A DNA stretch of 64,000 bases from the NCBI GenBank assembly GCA_963784195.1, contig CAWARA010000023.1, positions 1 to 64,000 on the forward strand. Reading direction: 5' to 3'. The notes beneath the pieces were generated by a model. It was not told the DNA's origin, ran no database searches, and saw only the letters and a program-made list of their open reading frames with translations. This DNA comes from CAVQAH01 sp963784195. GTDB lineage: Bacteria > Acidobacteriota > Vicinamibacteria > Vicinamibacterales > 2-12-FULL-66-21. Each line of letters starts with the position of its first letter. Position 1 is the first letter of the stretch. A program made the translations under genes and the position numbers. This document shows positions 49,199 through 58,358 of the stretch, piece by piece.

Positions 49199-49513
49199 CG
49201 GAGGGGACGGGGGCAACGGAACAAGCTTCAAAAACGGAGGAACGGAGACACGGAGGCTCACTACTTTTTTGCTGCTGCAGCCGATGCCGGCCCGGCCATC
49301 GGCCGGGCCGAGCGAGCGATGGACACCGCGAGGGCGCAAGCCACATTCCTGTCGACACCGTGGCTTGCGCCCTCGCGGTGTCCATCGCTCGCACGCCGCC
49401 TTGCGGCGGCATCGGCGGTGTCCGCGATCAGCACGAAGAGAGATCTCCGTGTCTCCGCGTCTCCGAGTTGAAGCTTGTTCCGTGTCCTCCGTCATCTCCG
49501 TATACCAGCTTGT
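49199..49513. repeat. Nested fold-back element between the S2P gene and priA
   Basis: The inner part is a perfect 33-bp inverted repeat (49312-49344 and 49360-49392) with a 15-base loop. Beside it, GGCCCGGCC-ATC-GGCCGGGCC (49289-49309) forms another hairpin. Outer arms with AACAAGCTTCAA/CGGAGACACGGAG (49216-49257) and the complement (49444-49490) enclose it all. No gene is supported. Confidence 0.85.
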
Positions 49514-52138
49514 TCACAGCACACTCATAGGATCGATATCCACGATCGTCCGTCGTCTGAGCTCGGGCCGCTCCTCGAGTACGGCGACCAGGGCTTCACG
49601 CATGGCGGTCCGGTGCGTGCCTTTCAGGAACAGCTGCGCGCGGTGCTCGCCTTTGATCCGGCTCAGGGGCGCGGTGGCCGGGCCGAGCACGCGGTACGAG
49701 TCCTTTCGGGATCGCAGCGCCTGGACGATCCCGCCAGCGTCCTGCATCGCCGCGGCCAGCGAGCGGCCCTTGACGACCACGTTGACCAGCGCGACGGACG
49801 GCGGATAGTGCATGGCGCGGCGGAAATTTGCTTCGTCGTTGAAGAACGCCACGTAGTCCTGCTTGCACGCGTGCCGGATGCTGTAGTGGTCGGGATACAG
49901 CGTCTGGACGATGGCCTGTCCCCGGATTTCGCCGCGGCCCGCGCGGCCGGCAACCTGGGTCAGGAGCTGGAACGTGCGCTCGGCCGCTCGAAAATCAGCC
50001 AGCCCGAGGCCGACATCCGCCGAGATCACGCCGACGAGCGAGACGCGCGGAAAGTCGTGACCCTTCGCGATCATCTGCGTGCCCACCAGAATGTCGAGCT
50101 CGCCTGCGGCGAACCGTGACAGCAGACCGGCAATGGCGCCGCGCTTACGGATGGTGTCGCGATCGACGCGGGCGACGCGCGCCTCGGGGAACCGCGCGAC
50201 GATCTCCGCTTCCACGCGTTCTGTGCCGAAGCCCAGTTGCTCCAGAAACGGGCCGGCGCAATTCAGGCAGGCCTTGGGGAGCGCCATCGAGTAGTTGCAG
50301 TAGTGGCACCGCGCGCGCCTGGCGGCGCGGTGCACGGTGAGCGACACGCTGCAGTTCGGGCATTCGACCGTCGCCGCGCACTGCCGGCAGAACACGGAGC
50401 TGGCGTAGCCGCGCCTGTTCAGGAGCACGATCGCCTGCTCGCGGCGCTGAAGCCGCTCCGCGAGGGCATCGCACAGCGCGCCGCTCAGGATGACGTCAGG
50501 GCCGGCCGCCGCGTACTCCTCGCGCATGTCGACAATCCGCACGTCGGCGAGCGGACGATCGAGCACTCGCTTCTCGAGCGTCACCAGCGTGTAGCGGCTG
50601 CTGAGCGCGTTCTGGTAGCTCTCCATGGAGGGCGTGGCCGAGCCGAGCACAACCAGCGCGCCGGCCTGACGCGCGCGCATGACCGCCACGTCACGGCCGT
50701 TGTAGCGCGGCGTTTCTTCCTGCTTGTAGGACCCGTCGTGCTCTTCGTCGACCACGATCAAGCCAAGCGATCGCAGCGGCGCGAACACCGCCGAACGCGT
50801 GCCCACCACCACGTCGACGTCGCCGCGGCGGATCCGGTGCCATTGATCGTAACGTTCCCCATCGGAGAGGCCGCTGTGCTGAATGGCGACCCGTTCACCG
50901 AACGCCGCGCGGAAGATACCGGCGACCGACGGCGTCAGCGCGATCTCCGGCACGAGCAGCAGCACGCTCCTCCCCTGCTGCCGCACGGCGTCGGCGAGCC
51001 GGAGATAGATTTCCGTCTTGCCGCTGCCGGTCACCCCGTGGAGCAGCGCCGCGTGAAACTGCTGTGAGGCGGCCAGACCGCCCAGCCGTTCGAATGCGGC
51101 GGCCTGTTCCGATGTCAGTTCCACCGGCGGCCGCGGCGGCACGGGCTGGGCCGCCTGCTCGAACGGGTCGCGATCGACGCGTCGACGCGAGAGCGATACG
51201 AGGCCAACAGTTGACAGCCTGGACAATGTAGGCCCGCCGATTCCGCGCTCGAACAGCTCCGAGGTTTCGAGCCCTTCCGGTGCGCCCATCAACAGCGCCA
51301 GCGCTTCGCGCTGCTTCGTGCCGAGCCTGATCGTCGATTCGTCTGCCGCGTCGCGACCGGCGATTTCGTGCCCCTGCGCCGTCAGCGCGGCAACCCTGAC
51401 CGTTCGAAAGGCGGCCGCCGCGCCCTTGAGCGGCTTCGTCAGCGCGATCAACCCATCGCGCTCGAGGCCAGCCAGCACCGCGTGACTCCCCTTGCGCGTA
51501 CCCAACGCGTCCACCCGCACAGGCTTGTCATCAACCAGCGACTCGAGAATGTCTCGCCGGCTTCCCCGCTCCGTGAGCATGCGCGCATGCCCGACGTCCG
51601 TAATCTGCGCGTAGCGCTCCGACTCGATCCACGCCCGCGGCGGCATCGCCGCCGCCATCGCCTCGCCGACGCCAGCCGCGTAGTACTCCGACGCCCATGC
51701 TGTCAGCTTCACTACGTCTGCTGGCAGGAAGGGGGTGGAGTCGAGGATGTCGATTATTTGCTTAATATCTGCCGTGGTTTCCGCCTTCGCGCGCTCGTTT
51801 CGTGCGCGCTTCGGCGAGACCTCGCCGGAGCTCGTCGCCGATGAGCGTCCGGAGACGAGCGCAGGCGGGCGTGGCTCGTGGTCCGTGTCTCGCCGAGCGC
51901 TTGACGCCGAGTCGCCTGCCGCATGCTCGGCGGCCATTCCGATCGAGGTTGGAACTTCGAGCGACGAGCTACGAACTACGGACCACGGCGCGTGATCAAG
52001 CACACAACCAGTCATCACCCTGCTCCCCAACGGCACGAGGACACGGGCGCCGATGGGCGGCATCGGAAACTCGTCGGGCACGCTGTAAGTCAGGCTGTCG
52101 AGGGCGGGGACCGGCACCGCGACGCGAACGAGGCGCAT
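49514..52138 (-). CDS. priA: Primosomal replication protein N' (PriA helicase)
   Basis: An 874-residue DNA helicase that restarts stalled forks. N-terminal 3'-end-binding domain (LVRVAVPVPALDSLTYSVP), Walker A GVTGSGKTEIY, Walker B VVDEEHDGSYKQ, then two pairs of Cys knuckles (CRQC, CPNC, CHYC, CLNC), helicase motif VGTQMIAKGHDFP and QVAGRAGR, and a C-terminal domain. It is somewhat longer than E. coli PriA, partly through an inserted charged stretch near residues 75-130. It is the last gene of the long minus-strand run. Confidence 0.96.
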   Translation of the reverse strand: MRLVRVAVPVPALDSLTYSVPDEFPMPPIGARVLVPLGSRVMTGCVLDHAPWSVVRSSSLEVPTSIGMAAEHAAGDSASSARRDTDHEPRPPALVSGRSSATSSGEVSPKRARNERAKAETTADIKQIIDILDSTPFLPADVVKLTAWASEYYAAGVGEAMAAAMPPRAWIESERYAQITDVGHARMLTERGSRRDILESLVDDKPVRVDALGTRKGSHAVLAGLERDGLIALTKPLKGAAAAFRTVRVAALTAQGHEIAGRDAADESTIRLGTKQREALALLMGAPEGLETSELFERGIGGPTLSRLSTVGLVSLSRRRVDRDPFEQAAQPVPPRPPVELTSEQAAAFERLGGLAASQQFHAALLHGVTGSGKTEIYLRLADAVRQQGRSVLLLVPEIALTPSVAGIFRAAFGERVAIQHSGLSDGERYDQWHRIRRGDVDVVVGTRSAVFAPLRSLGLIVVDEEHDGSYKQEETPRYNGRDVAVMRARQAGALVVLGSATPSMESYQNALSSRYTLVTLEKRVLDRPLADVRIVDMREEYAAAGPDVILSGALCDALAERLQRREQAIVLLNRRGYASSVFCRQCAATVECPNCSVSLTVHRAARRARCHYCNYSMALPKACLNCAGPFLEQLGFGTERVEAEIVARFPEARVARVDRDTIRKRGAIAGLLSRFAAGELDILVGTQMIAKGHDFPRVSLVGVISADVGLGLADFRAAERTFQLLTQVAGRAGRGEIRGQAIVQTLYPDHYSIRHACKQDYVAFFNDEANFRRAMHYPPSVALVNVVVKGRSLAAAMQDAGGIVQALRSRKDSYRVLGPATAPLSRIKGEHRAQLFLKGTHRTAMREALVAVLEERPELRRRTIVDIDPMSVL

Positions 52139-52148
52139 GGGCAGACTT

Positions 52149-52895
52149 CTACCCGTCGGCGTCGTCGGCTGGCGCCTGCAGGATGGCGCGGACTTTCTTC
52201 ATGTCTTCCCAGACATCGCGCTTGCGGTCGGGACTGCGCAGGAGAAACGCCGGGTGGAACGTGGGGATCAGCTTTGCGCCGCGGTAATCGTAGACGCGGC
52301 CGCGGAGCCTGGAGATCGAGTCCTGGGTCTTGAGCAGCGCCTTGGCCGCGAAGGTTCCGAGCGCGACGATGACCTTCGGCTTGATGGCATCGATCTGCTG
52401 GATCAGAAACGGCTCGCAGGTGTCGACCTCGTCGGGATCGGGGTTACGATTCTCCGGCGGGCGGCACTTGATGACGTTGGCGATGTACACGTCCTCACGC
52501 CGGAGTTCGATGGCCTCGATGATCTTGGTCAGCAGTTGACCCGCGCGGCCGACGAAGGGAATGCCTTGAATATCTTCGTCGGCACCTGGCGCCTCGCCGA
52601 CGAACATCAGATCGGCTGACGGGTTGCCCACACCGAACACGATCTGCCGCCGCCCGAGCGTGTGCAGCTTGCAGCGGGTGCAGTCGCCGATCTCCGTCCG
52701 GATCATGTCCAGCGCTTCCTGCGGGGAGCGCGCAAGCGTGACCGGAATCACTGTGGGATCCATCGTGGTCGATGCTTCCGCGGGACGCTGGATCGCGGAC
52801 CCCTCACGTTGACGCCACCGCACATCGCGGTTGATGCCGGTGACACCAAGCTCTTCGTAGAAGCGCAGGTGATCGATCAGGTTGGAGAGGGTCAT
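52149..52895 (-). CDS. Type-4 uracil-DNA glycosylase
   Basis: A 248-residue repair enzyme. Motif A GEAPGADEDIQG and motif B HPAFLLRSP are present. Cys residues CTRC at about 80-83, CRPPENRNP and CEPF match the iron-sulfur ligands of family 4. The first 50 residues (LIDHLRFYEELGVTGINRD) are an extension typical of acidobacterial and some other homologues. It removes uracil from DNA. It follows coaBC by 23 bases and precedes priA by 10. Confidence 0.93.
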   Translation of the reverse strand: MTLSNLIDHLRFYEELGVTGINRDVRWRQREGSAIQRPAEASTTMDPTVIPVTLARSPQEALDMIRTEIGDCTRCKLHTLGRRQIVFGVGNPSADLMFVGEAPGADEDIQGIPFVGRAGQLLTKIIEAIELRREDVYIANVIKCRPPENRNPDPDEVDTCEPFLIQQIDAIKPKVIVALGTFAAKALLKTQDSISRLRGRVYDYRGAKLIPTFHPAFLLRSPDRKRDVWEDMKKVRAILQAPADDADG

Positions 52896-52918
52896 TTGTT
52901 CGTTGCACGTCGACGTGT

Positions 52919-54124
52919 CTACTCCGCCTTCACCTGCAGGAGCTGCTCGGCGCGGTCGAGGATGCGTGACGCCAGGTCGGTCTTGGGTCCCAGGGGAAAG
53001 GGTTCTTCACCATCAGCGGTGATCAACGTGGCTTCGTTGAGGTCCGAGTCGAAGCCGCCGTCCTCGCGGGTCACGTCGTTGGCGACGATCATGTCCACTG
53101 CTTTCCGGGCGAGTTTGGTGCGGCCGCGTGTGACGGGATCGCCCGTCTCGGCGGCAAAACCAATCAGCAGCGGCCGCGAGGCGCCCCGCCGCGCGCGTCC
53201 GAGCTCTGCGAGGATATCGATGGTTGGTGTCAGCCGCAGCTCCAGCGGGCCGTCATTCTTCTCGATTTTCTGGCCGGCCTGTCCGTCAACAGGCGTGAAA
53301 TCCGCCACCGCGGCAGCCATCACGACGATGTCGGCCGCGCCGGCGGCATCGTGAACGGCATCTTTCATCTGCGCCGCGCTGCGGACACGGACGATCTCGA
53401 CGCTTTCGGGCGGCGGCAGCGGCGTGGGGCCTGACACGAGCACGACCCGCGCACCGCGACGGGCAGCCTCGGCAGCGACGGCATAGCCCATGCGCCCGCT
53501 CGAACGGTTTCCGATGTAACGGACGGGATCGATGTCTTCGTAGGTGGGGCCTGCGGTCACGATCACGAGCCGTCCCAGCAGGGAGCCCGCGGGCGCGAGC
53601 ACGCGCTCGGCCGCTTCGGCAATCGCTTCAGGCTCGGCCAGCCGGCCTTTTCCGATCCAACCGCACGCGAGATAACCTGCCCCTGGTTCGACGAACCGCA
53701 CGCCTCGAGCGCCGAGGATCTGGAGATTCCGCCGCACCGCGTCGTGCTCCAGCATGTTCGTGTTCATGGCCGGAGCCATGAGCACGGGCGCTCTGGTCGC
53801 CAGGTAGAGTGAGGTGAGGAAATCGTCGGCAATACCGTTCGCGAACTTCCCGATGATGTTCGCCGTTGCCGGCGCGACGATCAGCAACGCGATGTCCGAG
53901 GCGAGCGAAATGTGCTCGATGTCGGCGTTCGCTCCGCGCGCGTATTGATCGGTGATCACCCGCCGCCGGGTGATCGCTTCGAACGTGACCTCGCCGACGA
54001 ACCGGCGCGCCGATCGCGTCATGATCGCCGCAACGTCGTGCCCGCGCTTCTGCAGATCACGCGCGAGCTCGACGGCTTTATACGCGCCGATGCCGCCGCT
54101 CACGCCGAGCGCGATAAAGGCCAC
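52919..54124 (-). CDS. coaBC: Bifunctional phosphopantothenoylcysteine decarboxylase/phosphopantothenate--cysteine ligase
   Basis: A 401-residue fusion that makes 4-phosphopantetheine for coenzyme A. The CoaC half has GVSGGIGAYKAVELARDL, the catalytic His in ISLAS-region, and PAMNTNML, CGWIGKGRL. The CoaB half has VTAGPTYEDIDPVRYIGNRSSGRMG and ends in the LVANDV-like DMIVANDVTRE and GFDSDLNEATLI. AGGAGGCG lies 6 bases upstream of the ATG. It follows rpoZ in the same order seen in many bacteria. Confidence 0.97.
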   Translation of the reverse strand: MAFIALGVSGGIGAYKAVELARDLQKRGHDVAAIMTRSARRFVGEVTFEAITRRRVITDQYARGANADIEHISLASDIALLIVAPATANIIGKFANGIADDFLTSLYLATRAPVLMAPAMNTNMLEHDAVRRNLQILGARGVRFVEPGAGYLACGWIGKGRLAEPEAIAEAAERVLAPAGSLLGRLVIVTAGPTYEDIDPVRYIGNRSSGRMGYAVAAEAARRGARVVLVSGPTPLPPPESVEIVRVRSAAQMKDAVHDAAGAADIVVMAAAVADFTPVDGQAGQKIEKNDGPLELRLTPTIDILAELGRARRGASRPLLIGFAAETGDPVTRGRTKLARKAVDMIVANDVTREDGGFDSDLNEATLITADGEEPFPLGPKTDLASRILDRAEQLLQVKAE

Positions 54125-54136
54125 TCTTCGCCTCCT

Positions 54137-54158
54137 AGTCGTCAGTCGTCAGTCAGTG
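54137..54158. repeat. CAGTC-type repeat unit between rpoZ and coaBC
   Basis: AGTCGTCAGTCGTCAGTCAGT. It is the same motif as in the palindrome at 46376-46446. It contains the rpoZ stop codon. Confidence 0.65.
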
Positions 54159-54331
54159 GCAGTCGGCAATGGCACCCGCTCGACCTTGCCCTCTCGAACT
54201 TCTTTCTGAGCGAGCTTGACGAGCTTCTCGTTGCCGGTCGTCCGCGGCGTGCAGCCGCGAATCAACTGCTTGGCACGCGCGCCGGCGATCACCACGAACT
54301 CGAATGCGTTGGTTCCCTTCGATCGATCCAT
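54149..54331 (-). CDS. rpoZ: RNA polymerase omega subunit
   Basis: A 60-residue protein with the omega signature NAFEFVVIAGARAKQLIRGC and KLVKLAQKEVREGKV. It is short: the N-terminal residues of longer omegas are missing, as in many non-proteobacteria. It helps assemble RNA polymerase. The start overlaps the gmk stop by one base (TAATG). Its last residues and stop come from a CAGTC-type repeat. Confidence 0.9.
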   Translation of the reverse strand: MDRSKGTNAFEFVVIAGARAKQLIRGCTPRTTGNEKLVKLAQKEVREGKVERVPLPTATD

Positions 54332-54984
54332 TACCTGTCAGTCCTTTCAAAAGTCTCGACGATGCGCTCGGCGAGAGGTCTTACCGAGCGCAGCCTTGCG
54401 CGTTCGGCTGTCATGATGGCTTGAAGCCGTCCGACACACCCTTCCAGCTCGTCGTTGACGACCACGTAGTCGGTACTCGACGAAGGCCGCGACCTCGTCG
54501 CGGGCAGTCTGGAGGCGTCGCTGCATCGCCTCCTCGGAGTCCTTGCTGCGTCCGCGGAGGCGTTGTTCGAGGATGCCGAACGATGGCGGCAGTACCGAAG
54601 ATGCCGACCGTGTCTTTGCAGCGGGTCCGCACCTGGCGGGCGCCCTGGACGTCGATCACAAGAACGAGGTCGCGACCCGCCGCCAGATGCTGCTCCGAAT
54701 CCTGTGTCGCCGGTGCCGTACAGATTGCCAAAGACATCCGCCCACTCGAGAAAGGCGTCGTCGGCAATCATCTGCTCGAAACGTGCGCGGGTAATGAAAT
54801 TATAGTCCACGCCGTCGGTTTCGCCTGAACGGGCCGCTCGCGACGTGTAGGACCTCGAGAGCGCCAGGTCGGGCACTTTCTGGACGAGCCGTTCCACGAC
54901 AGTCGTTTTTCCCGTTCCGGACGGCGCCGACACGACGAACAGTTGGCCGCGACGCGGCGCCGGGCTGGCCGCGTCACTCGACAT
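54331..54984 (-). CDS. gmk: Guanylate kinase (three frameshifts)
   Basis: The enzyme that converts GMP to GDP. From 54984: FVVSAPSGTGKTTVVERL (P-loop), SRSYTSRAARSGETDGVDYNFI, FLEWADVFGNLYGT. Apparent extra bases near 54713, 54595 and 54477 then move the frame three times, passing through LVLVIDVQGARQVR and a QRLRGRSKDSEEAMQRRL stretch, back to the first frame for DYVVVNDELEGCV and the stop at 54331. Repairing the three insertions yields a full protein of about 215 residues. As gmk is essential, these are probably assembly errors. Confidence 0.88.
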   Translation of the reverse strand: MSSDAASPAPRRGQLFVVSAPSGTGKTTVVERLVQKVPDLALSRSYTSRAARSGETDGVDYNFITRARFEQMIADDAFLEWADVFGNLYGTGDTGFGAASGGGSRPRSCDRRPGRPPGADPLQRHGRHLRYCRHRSASSNNASADAARTPRRRCSDASRLPATRSRPSSSTDYVVVNDELEGCVGRLQAIMTAERARLRSVRPLAERIVETFERTDR

Positions 54985-55864
54985 TCTGGGCCTGCTCCCG
55001 CATCTTCTCCAGATCCGCCTTGAGCGTGACGATGAGCTCGGACACAGCCGGTCCCTCAGCCTTCGATCCCGCGGTGTTCACTTCCCGGTTCATTTCCTGG
55101 ATCAGGAAGTCGAGCTTCCGTCCGCACGGCTCCGGCGAGTCGCTGAGCGACTGCCAATGCTCGAGGTGGCCGCGGAACCGGACGACCTCTTCGGTGATGT
55201 CCGACCGGCCGACGAATCGGGCAATCTCCTGCGCGACGAGCGCTTCGTCGGCGAGACTCTCGGCGCGCAGCTCTCGAACGCGCTCAGCGAGGCGTGTCTG
55301 AAGGCCCGAAAGGCCTTCTTCAGCCGCCGCCGCAACCTGCTCGAACAGCTGACCCAGCCGGCTCTTCCGCGCGTCGAGATCGACGCGAAGGTAGCCGCCT
55401 TCGCGAACGCGCATGGTGTCCAGCTCGTCCAACGCCGACGTCAAGGCTTCCTCGATTCGGGCTGCGAGCGGCGACTCCTCAATCGGGGTTTCGTCAGCTT
55501 TCTCGCGGATGGTCAGCGCCTGCGGAAACCGCAGCAGCTCGCCCGCGGTCAGCGCGCCGTCGACGAACCCACGCCCGCGCGCCTTATCGACCGCGCCCTT
55601 CAGAGATTCGAGGAAAGGCTCGTTCAGCTCGACTTCGTATGACGAGGCGCGGCGCTGCTGCAGCGTGATGCCGACCTCCACGCGTCCTCGCGCCACGCGC
55701 GATTGCACGAGCGTTCGGATCCGGTTCTCGAGCGGCGCCAGCGACGGAGGCACTCTGAGCTGCAGGTCGAGGAACCGATGGTTCACCGACTTGATCGTGA
55801 CGCCGATCGTTGCCAGCTCGTCGTCTCGTGTAAGCGCGGCGAAGCCTGTCATGCTCTTGATCAT
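54974..55864 (-). CDS. yicC: YicC/YloC family endoribonuclease
   Basis: A 296-residue protein. MIKSMTGFAALTRDDE, VKSVNHRFLDLQLRVP (as IKSVNHRFLDLQ here) and the C-terminal DFLIQEMNREVNTAGSKA are the family marks; the C-terminal YloC-like part carries the acidic catalytic residues. In E. coli YicC is an RNA-degrading enzyme linked to stationary phase. It overlaps gmk by 11 bases, the usual gene order, and overlaps the upstream ABC exporter by ATGA at 55861-55864. Confidence 0.93.
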   Translation of the reverse strand: MIKSMTGFAALTRDDELATIGVTIKSVNHRFLDLQLRVPPSLAPLENRIRTLVQSRVARGRVEVGITLQQRRASSYEVELNEPFLESLKGAVDKARGRGFVDGALTAGELLRFPQALTIREKADETPIEESPLAARIEEALTSALDELDTMRVREGGYLRVDLDARKSRLGQLFEQVAAAAEEGLSGLQTRLAERVRELRAESLADEALVAQEIARFVGRSDITEEVVRFRGHLEHWQSLSDSPEPCGRKLDFLIQEMNREVNTAGSKAEGPAVSELIVTLKADLEKMREQAQNVE

Positions 55865-57651
55865 CGCGTGACTTCCTGCTGCTCCTTTCCGAACAGCTGA
55901 AGCGCATACAGCTTGGCGTACACGCCATCCGGACGGGCCAGCAGCTCGTCGTGCCGGCCGATCTCGGCGACGCGTCCCGCCTCGAACGCGATGATCTTGT
56001 CAGCACGCCTGACTGTCGACAGCCGGTGCGCGATGACAAACGACGTCCGGTTCCGCATCAGGTTGGCGAGCGCCTCCTGCACCAGTCGCTCGGACTCGGC
56101 GTCGAGCGAGGACGTGGCTTCGTCCAGGATCAAGATGGGCGAGTTCTTGAGCAGCGCTCGCGCGATCGCCAGGCGCTGCCGCTGCCCGCCCGACAGCAAC
56201 TGACCTCGCTCGCCGATCCTCGTCTCGTAGGTTTCCGGCAACTCCGCGATGAACTCGTGCGCATGAGCAGCGAGGGCAGCCGCTTCGATCTCCGCCTGCG
56301 AGGCGCCCGGCGACCCGTAGGCGATGTTGGCGCCGATGGTGTCGTCGAAGAGCACCGTTTCCTGCGTGACGATGCCGATGTTCGCACGCAGCGATCGCAG
56401 GGTTACGTCACGGATGTCGATGCCGTCGATCAGGACCGCCCCGGACGTCACGTCGTAGAACCTCGGCAGCAGGTTCACCAGCGTTGTCTTTCCCGCACCG
56501 CTCAACCCGACGATTGCGATCATCTGACCGGCTGCGACCGGAAAGGACACATCGCGCAGCACGTATTTGCCGGAGCCTACGTTTTTTGAATTATCCTCGT
56601 AGGCAAAGCTGACGTCCCGGTACTCGATCGACTGCCGGAGTGGCGGCAGCGTGGTCGCGCCCGGCCGTTCGGCGACTTCCGAATCCGTGTCGAGCACCTC
56701 GAAAATCCTCTCCGACGCGGCGATCGCCTGCTGCAGATTCGTGTTCACGCGGCTCAGGCGCTTGATCGGCGCGTAAATCAGGAACGCGACCACGACGAAC
56801 GCCATGAAGTCGCCCTGCGTGATGCGGCCGGCCGCGATGTTGTGGCTGCCGTACCAGATCAGGCCAACGACCGCCACGCCGCCAAGAAACTCCATCAGCG
56901 GCGGGAGCACCGCCACCGTGCTCGTCACCTTCAGGTTCGTCCGATACAAACGCTCGGCGGCGCGGCGGAACCGGCCTCCCTCGTGTCCCTCGGCGCCGAA
57001 CGCCTTCACGATGCGGTGACCGGTGAACGCTTCAGCCGTCACGTGCGACAGGTGCTCCAGCTGCTCCTGGCTACGCCGTGACGTCCGGCGGATCCGCTGG
57101 CCGAGCCGCACGAGCGGGTACACGACGACCGGCGTTCCGGTGACGACGACGAGCGCGAGGCGATAGTCCAGATAGAACAATGCGACGGTGTAGCCAAGGA
57201 GCGCGAGACCCTCGCGAATCAGATCCCCGACTGTCTCCGACACGGCGTTCTGCACCTGGTTGACGTCGTTGGTCATGTGCGACATCAACTGGCCGCTCGT
57301 CCGCCGCCCGAAGAACCCCGCCGATTGCTTGAGGATGTGGCCGAAGAGCTCGTTCCGCAGGTCGCGCACCACGCGCTGCCCGATGTCGGTCATCAGATAC
57401 GCGGAGAAGTACGCGCCGAGACCCTTGAAGAGATAAACGACGAGGACGGCGATTCCCCACGTCTTGAGATCGATCGGGAATCCCCAGAAGAACGCATCCA
57501 CTCGCTGAGGAAGAATCTTGTCGGTCAGCGGCTTGATGAGCAGGGCGAGCGTGGCAGAGGCGACCGCGTACACCATCATGGCCAGGAGTGCGGCCATGAA
57601 GCGCCCGCGATAGGGGCGCGCATACCCGAGCAGTCGATGGAATGCGGTCAC
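55861..57651 (-). CDS. MsbA-like lipid A / polysaccharide exporter, ABC half-transporter
   Basis: A 596-residue transporter with an N-terminal six-helix domain and an ATPase. Walker A GLSGAGKTT, signature LLSGGQRQRLAIARALL, Walker B ILILDEATSSLD, and the His loop IAHRLSTV are intact. The family includes MsbA and other lipid flippases; a lipid-linked glycan substrate is likely given the glycosyltransferases around it. The GTG at 57651 overlaps the GT2 stop (GTGA, 57648-57651), which fixes the start; an ATG at 57705 would only add out-of-frame sequence of the other gene. Confidence 0.9.
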   Translation of the reverse strand: MTAFHRLLGYARPYRGRFMAALLAMMVYAVASATLALLIKPLTDKILPQRVDAFFWGFPIDLKTWGIAVLVVYLFKGLGAYFSAYLMTDIGQRVVRDLRNELFGHILKQSAGFFGRRTSGQLMSHMTNDVNQVQNAVSETVGDLIREGLALLGYTVALFYLDYRLALVVVTGTPVVVYPLVRLGQRIRRTSRRSQEQLEHLSHVTAEAFTGHRIVKAFGAEGHEGGRFRRAAERLYRTNLKVTSTVAVLPPLMEFLGGVAVVGLIWYGSHNIAAGRITQGDFMAFVVVAFLIYAPIKRLSRVNTNLQQAIAASERIFEVLDTDSEVAERPGATTLPPLRQSIEYRDVSFAYEDNSKNVGSGKYVLRDVSFPVAAGQMIAIVGLSGAGKTTLVNLLPRFYDVTSGAVLIDGIDIRDVTLRSLRANIGIVTQETVLFDDTIGANIAYGSPGASQAEIEAAALAAHAHEFIAELPETYETRIGERGQLLSGGQRQRLAIARALLKNSPILILDEATSSLDAESERLVQEALANLMRNRTSFVIAHRLSTVRRADKIIAFEAGRVAEIGRHDELLARPDGVYAKLYALQLFGKEQQEVTR

Positions 57652-58358
57652 TCTGTAAATCGGTACTTCACGAGCACCCAGAGCGCGACGACGCCGTCGC
57701 GCCACGTGATTTTTTTCCCTTCCTCGTATCCGCGTCCGTCGTAGGTGATCGGAACCTCGTAGACGCGGTAGTGCCGTTTGAAGATCTTCGCGGTCAGCTC
57801 CGGTTCGATCCCGAAGCCGTCCGACTCCAGGGTCATCGAGCGGACAACCTCCGTTCGCATGACCTTATAGCAAGTCTCCATGTCCGTCAGCATCGTGTTG
57901 TAGAGCACGTTGGTGATGAGCGTGAGGAGACGGTTGCCCGCGTAGTGCGTGAAGAGGAATACACGATGGCGGCCCAGGAAGCGCGAGCCGTAGACGACGT
58001 CGGCCCGGCCTTCGCAGATGAGCTGGATCAGCTCCGGGAACTCTTCCGGCGAGTATTCGAGATCGGCGTCCTGAATGACGACGATATCGCCGGTGACCTC
58101 CTGGAACCCTCGCCGGAGCGCGTTGCCTTTCCCGGCGTTCTTCGGCTGAAAGATCAGCTTGAATGGCCGCTCGGCCGCCAGACGCGTCAGGATCTCGCGC
58201 GTCCCGTCCTTCGACCCATCGTCGACGACGATGAGCTCCGTCCGGATCGGGACCGCGAAAACGCGGTTGATGATCTCCTCGATCGTCGCCCGTTCGTTGT
58301 AGACGGGCATGACGACGGACAGCAGCGGATCGGTGAGCTGCCCCTTGAGTCGCGACAT
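57648..58358 (-). CDS. GT2 family glycosyltransferase (dolichyl-phosphate-sugar synthase type)
   Basis: A 236-residue GT-A enzyme: LLSVVMPVYNERATIEEII, LIVVDDGSKDGT, the DxD metal site in VIQDADLEYSP, then YGSRFLG and a short C-terminal region without membrane helices. It is of the DPM1/UDP-Glc:polyprenyl-P type. It starts at 58358, where TAATG overlaps the galE stop. The next gene overlaps it by GTGA. Its product would be a lipid-linked sugar for surface polysaccharide assembly. Confidence 0.92.
   Translation of the reverse strand: MSRLKGQLTDPLLSVVMPVYNERATIEEIINRVFAVPIRTELIVVDDGSKDGTREILTRLAAERPFKLIFQPKNAGKGNALRRGFQEVTGDIVVIQDADLEYSPEEFPELIQLICEGRADVVYGSRFLGRHRVFLFTHYAGNRLLTLITNVLYNTMLTDMETCYKVMRTEVVRSMTLESDGFGIEPELTAKIFKRHYRVYEVPITYDGRGYEEGKKITWRDGVVALWVLVKYRFTE

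Noticed and set aside
54477..54713. Programmed frameshifting in gmk or the kinase
   Set aside because: No slippery heptamer is evident, gmk needs three shifts, and similar breaks are spread over unrelated genes, so assembly error is simpler.
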